Part shown: one piece after another, positions 25,667-64,000 of the stretch
Position numbering within the stretch: the stretch's first letter is position 1
Layout: every line of letters starts with the position of its first letter
NCBI GenBank assembly: GCA_003260075.1
Contig: QLIY01000692.1
Coordinates: 3,824-67,823, forward strand
DNA: 64,000 bases
Direction: 5' to 3'
From: Phallusia mammillata
Taxonomy: Eukaryota > Chordata > Ascidiacea > Phlebobranchia > Ascidiidae
Position numbers and translations under genes: made by a program
The notes under the pieces: model-generated
The model's database searches: none
Seen by the model: the letters and a program-made list of their open reading frames with translations, nothing else
Told to the model about the DNA's origin: nothing

Positions 25667-25993
25667 CTTTAAAACACAATGCACATAAATGTCAATGTCA
25701 GCATTTTTGAAACATTCACACAGGTAATATAGCCTTTTTTGTTGATTAGTCTATTAGGCAGTTGCCTTGTACAGCTTTGTAAAGCTCTTTTAAATGGCCA
25801 ATAAGAAATGTCGAACACTTTTCGTTTTTTTGTGCTGAAGAAAGTGAAAAACGATTTCTTAAGGTCAATTTGTCAAGTGCAAAACTAATTTTAAACTCAA
25901 TACTTTTACAGAGGGGCACCAAGTTGCAAATTAGTTCGTTTCAAACTGGTCTTATGCTTTCAAAACTGCTGTTAATATCCTAAAGCCCTATGA

Positions 25994-26491
25994 CAGGGAT
26001 GGCGAACCTTTTTAGTTAAATGGGTCATACATGAAGTCATAACTCAGAAAGAAAACAAAATGGGTCACATATTATTTTACTACATGCCAATGTCAATGAG
26101 AAGTTTGTTGCTACATCTTCTCCGCAAGTCCTGCAATCCTAGGAAGTTTTAAGCTTAATATACACGCAGTATCTGAGCTGAGGCGATTCCTGGCACTGGA
26201 TATTGTAAAATTCATGTGTGACAAGGATTCGCATGAATATGTGGAACCGAACAGCGTCAACAAAGTTAGAACAACTCGTTTTAAGTTGTACGTTTAAATA
26301 AACATATCTGTTGCCTCACAATTGACTCAACAATCTGTGTTTTAAGACAATATGCAATCTGGCAAAGGGCTTCAACTTAACTGTTGTGTTGCTTTTTAAT
26401 CTTGGAAGTCTGGTAACCCTACCTATAGTAATCAGTATAAATTTAAAAAACTACAAGTGGGTCACTAAAATTCAGTGGTTCGCCATCTCTG
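25994..26491. mobile_element. hAT-like non-autonomous element
   Basis: Terminal inverted repeats CAGGGATGGCGAACC and GGTTCGCCATCTCTG, with an exact 8-bp duplication CCCTATGA at 25986-25993 and 26492-26499. It lies just downstream of the gene A stop codon. Confidence 0.92.
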
Positions 26492-26569
26492 CCCTATGAG
26501 AACAAATAAAATTTGATTTGATACTCTGAAGTTGTAGAGTAGAGATTCGTTTTTATAAGACGCAAGTAT

Positions 26570-64000
<37,431 letters not shown>

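Overview
The window reads as animal (chordate-type) genomic DNA. It is AT-rich, with many short GT-AG exons separated by introns of a few hundred bases, and both genes lie on the minus strand. The domain set (C-type lectin, discoidin/FA58C, kringle, LCCL, FN2 and trefoil modules in phase-1 exons), the compact introns and the many short hAT-like and tRNA-derived repeats suggest an ascidian tunicate such as Ciona or a relative. The species is inference. No plus-strand gene, rRNA, CRISPR array or complete autonomous transposon was found.

Two giant tandem paralogues fill the window head to tail. Gene A (64000 to about 25470, 50 exons seen, about 2,300 residues in the window) enters from the right edge with its signal peptide and first lectin domain outside. 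It ends in a trefoil domain, one transmembrane helix and a short cytoplasmic tail. Gene B starts at 24096 with a signal-peptide exon and runs off the left edge (34 exons, about 1,390 residues seen). Thirty consecutive exons match one to one between the genes in order and essentially in phase. Shared order: CTLD2, 3, 4, linker, CTLD5, FA58C-1, FA58C-2 split by a kringle, LCCL, CTLD6. Gene A then shows CTLD7 split by an FN2-like module, CTLD8 to CTLD12, trefoil, TM and tail. Gene B also shows CTLD1. The encoded proteins look like type I membrane, mannose-receptor-like pattern-recognition or endocytic receptors with an unusual mosaic.

The introns hold many non-autonomous hAT elements with terminal inverted repeats and 8-bp target duplications (some nested), pogo/Tigger-like MITEs, tRNA-derived SINE pieces, a minisatellite of GAATATTC dyads at 26990-27470, and 23 poly-C/poly-G tracts. 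Nineteen tracts are 9-11 nt long, mostly exactly 10, and most of these sit at the junction of a local duplication. Four are 56-99 nt. Three tracts sit exactly where exon or splice-donor sequence is missing, so many may be assembly joins or gap fill rather than biology. A biological origin is not excluded.

Exon coordinates come from reading splice sites by eye and were checked by reading-frame phase and by comparison between the two paralogues.
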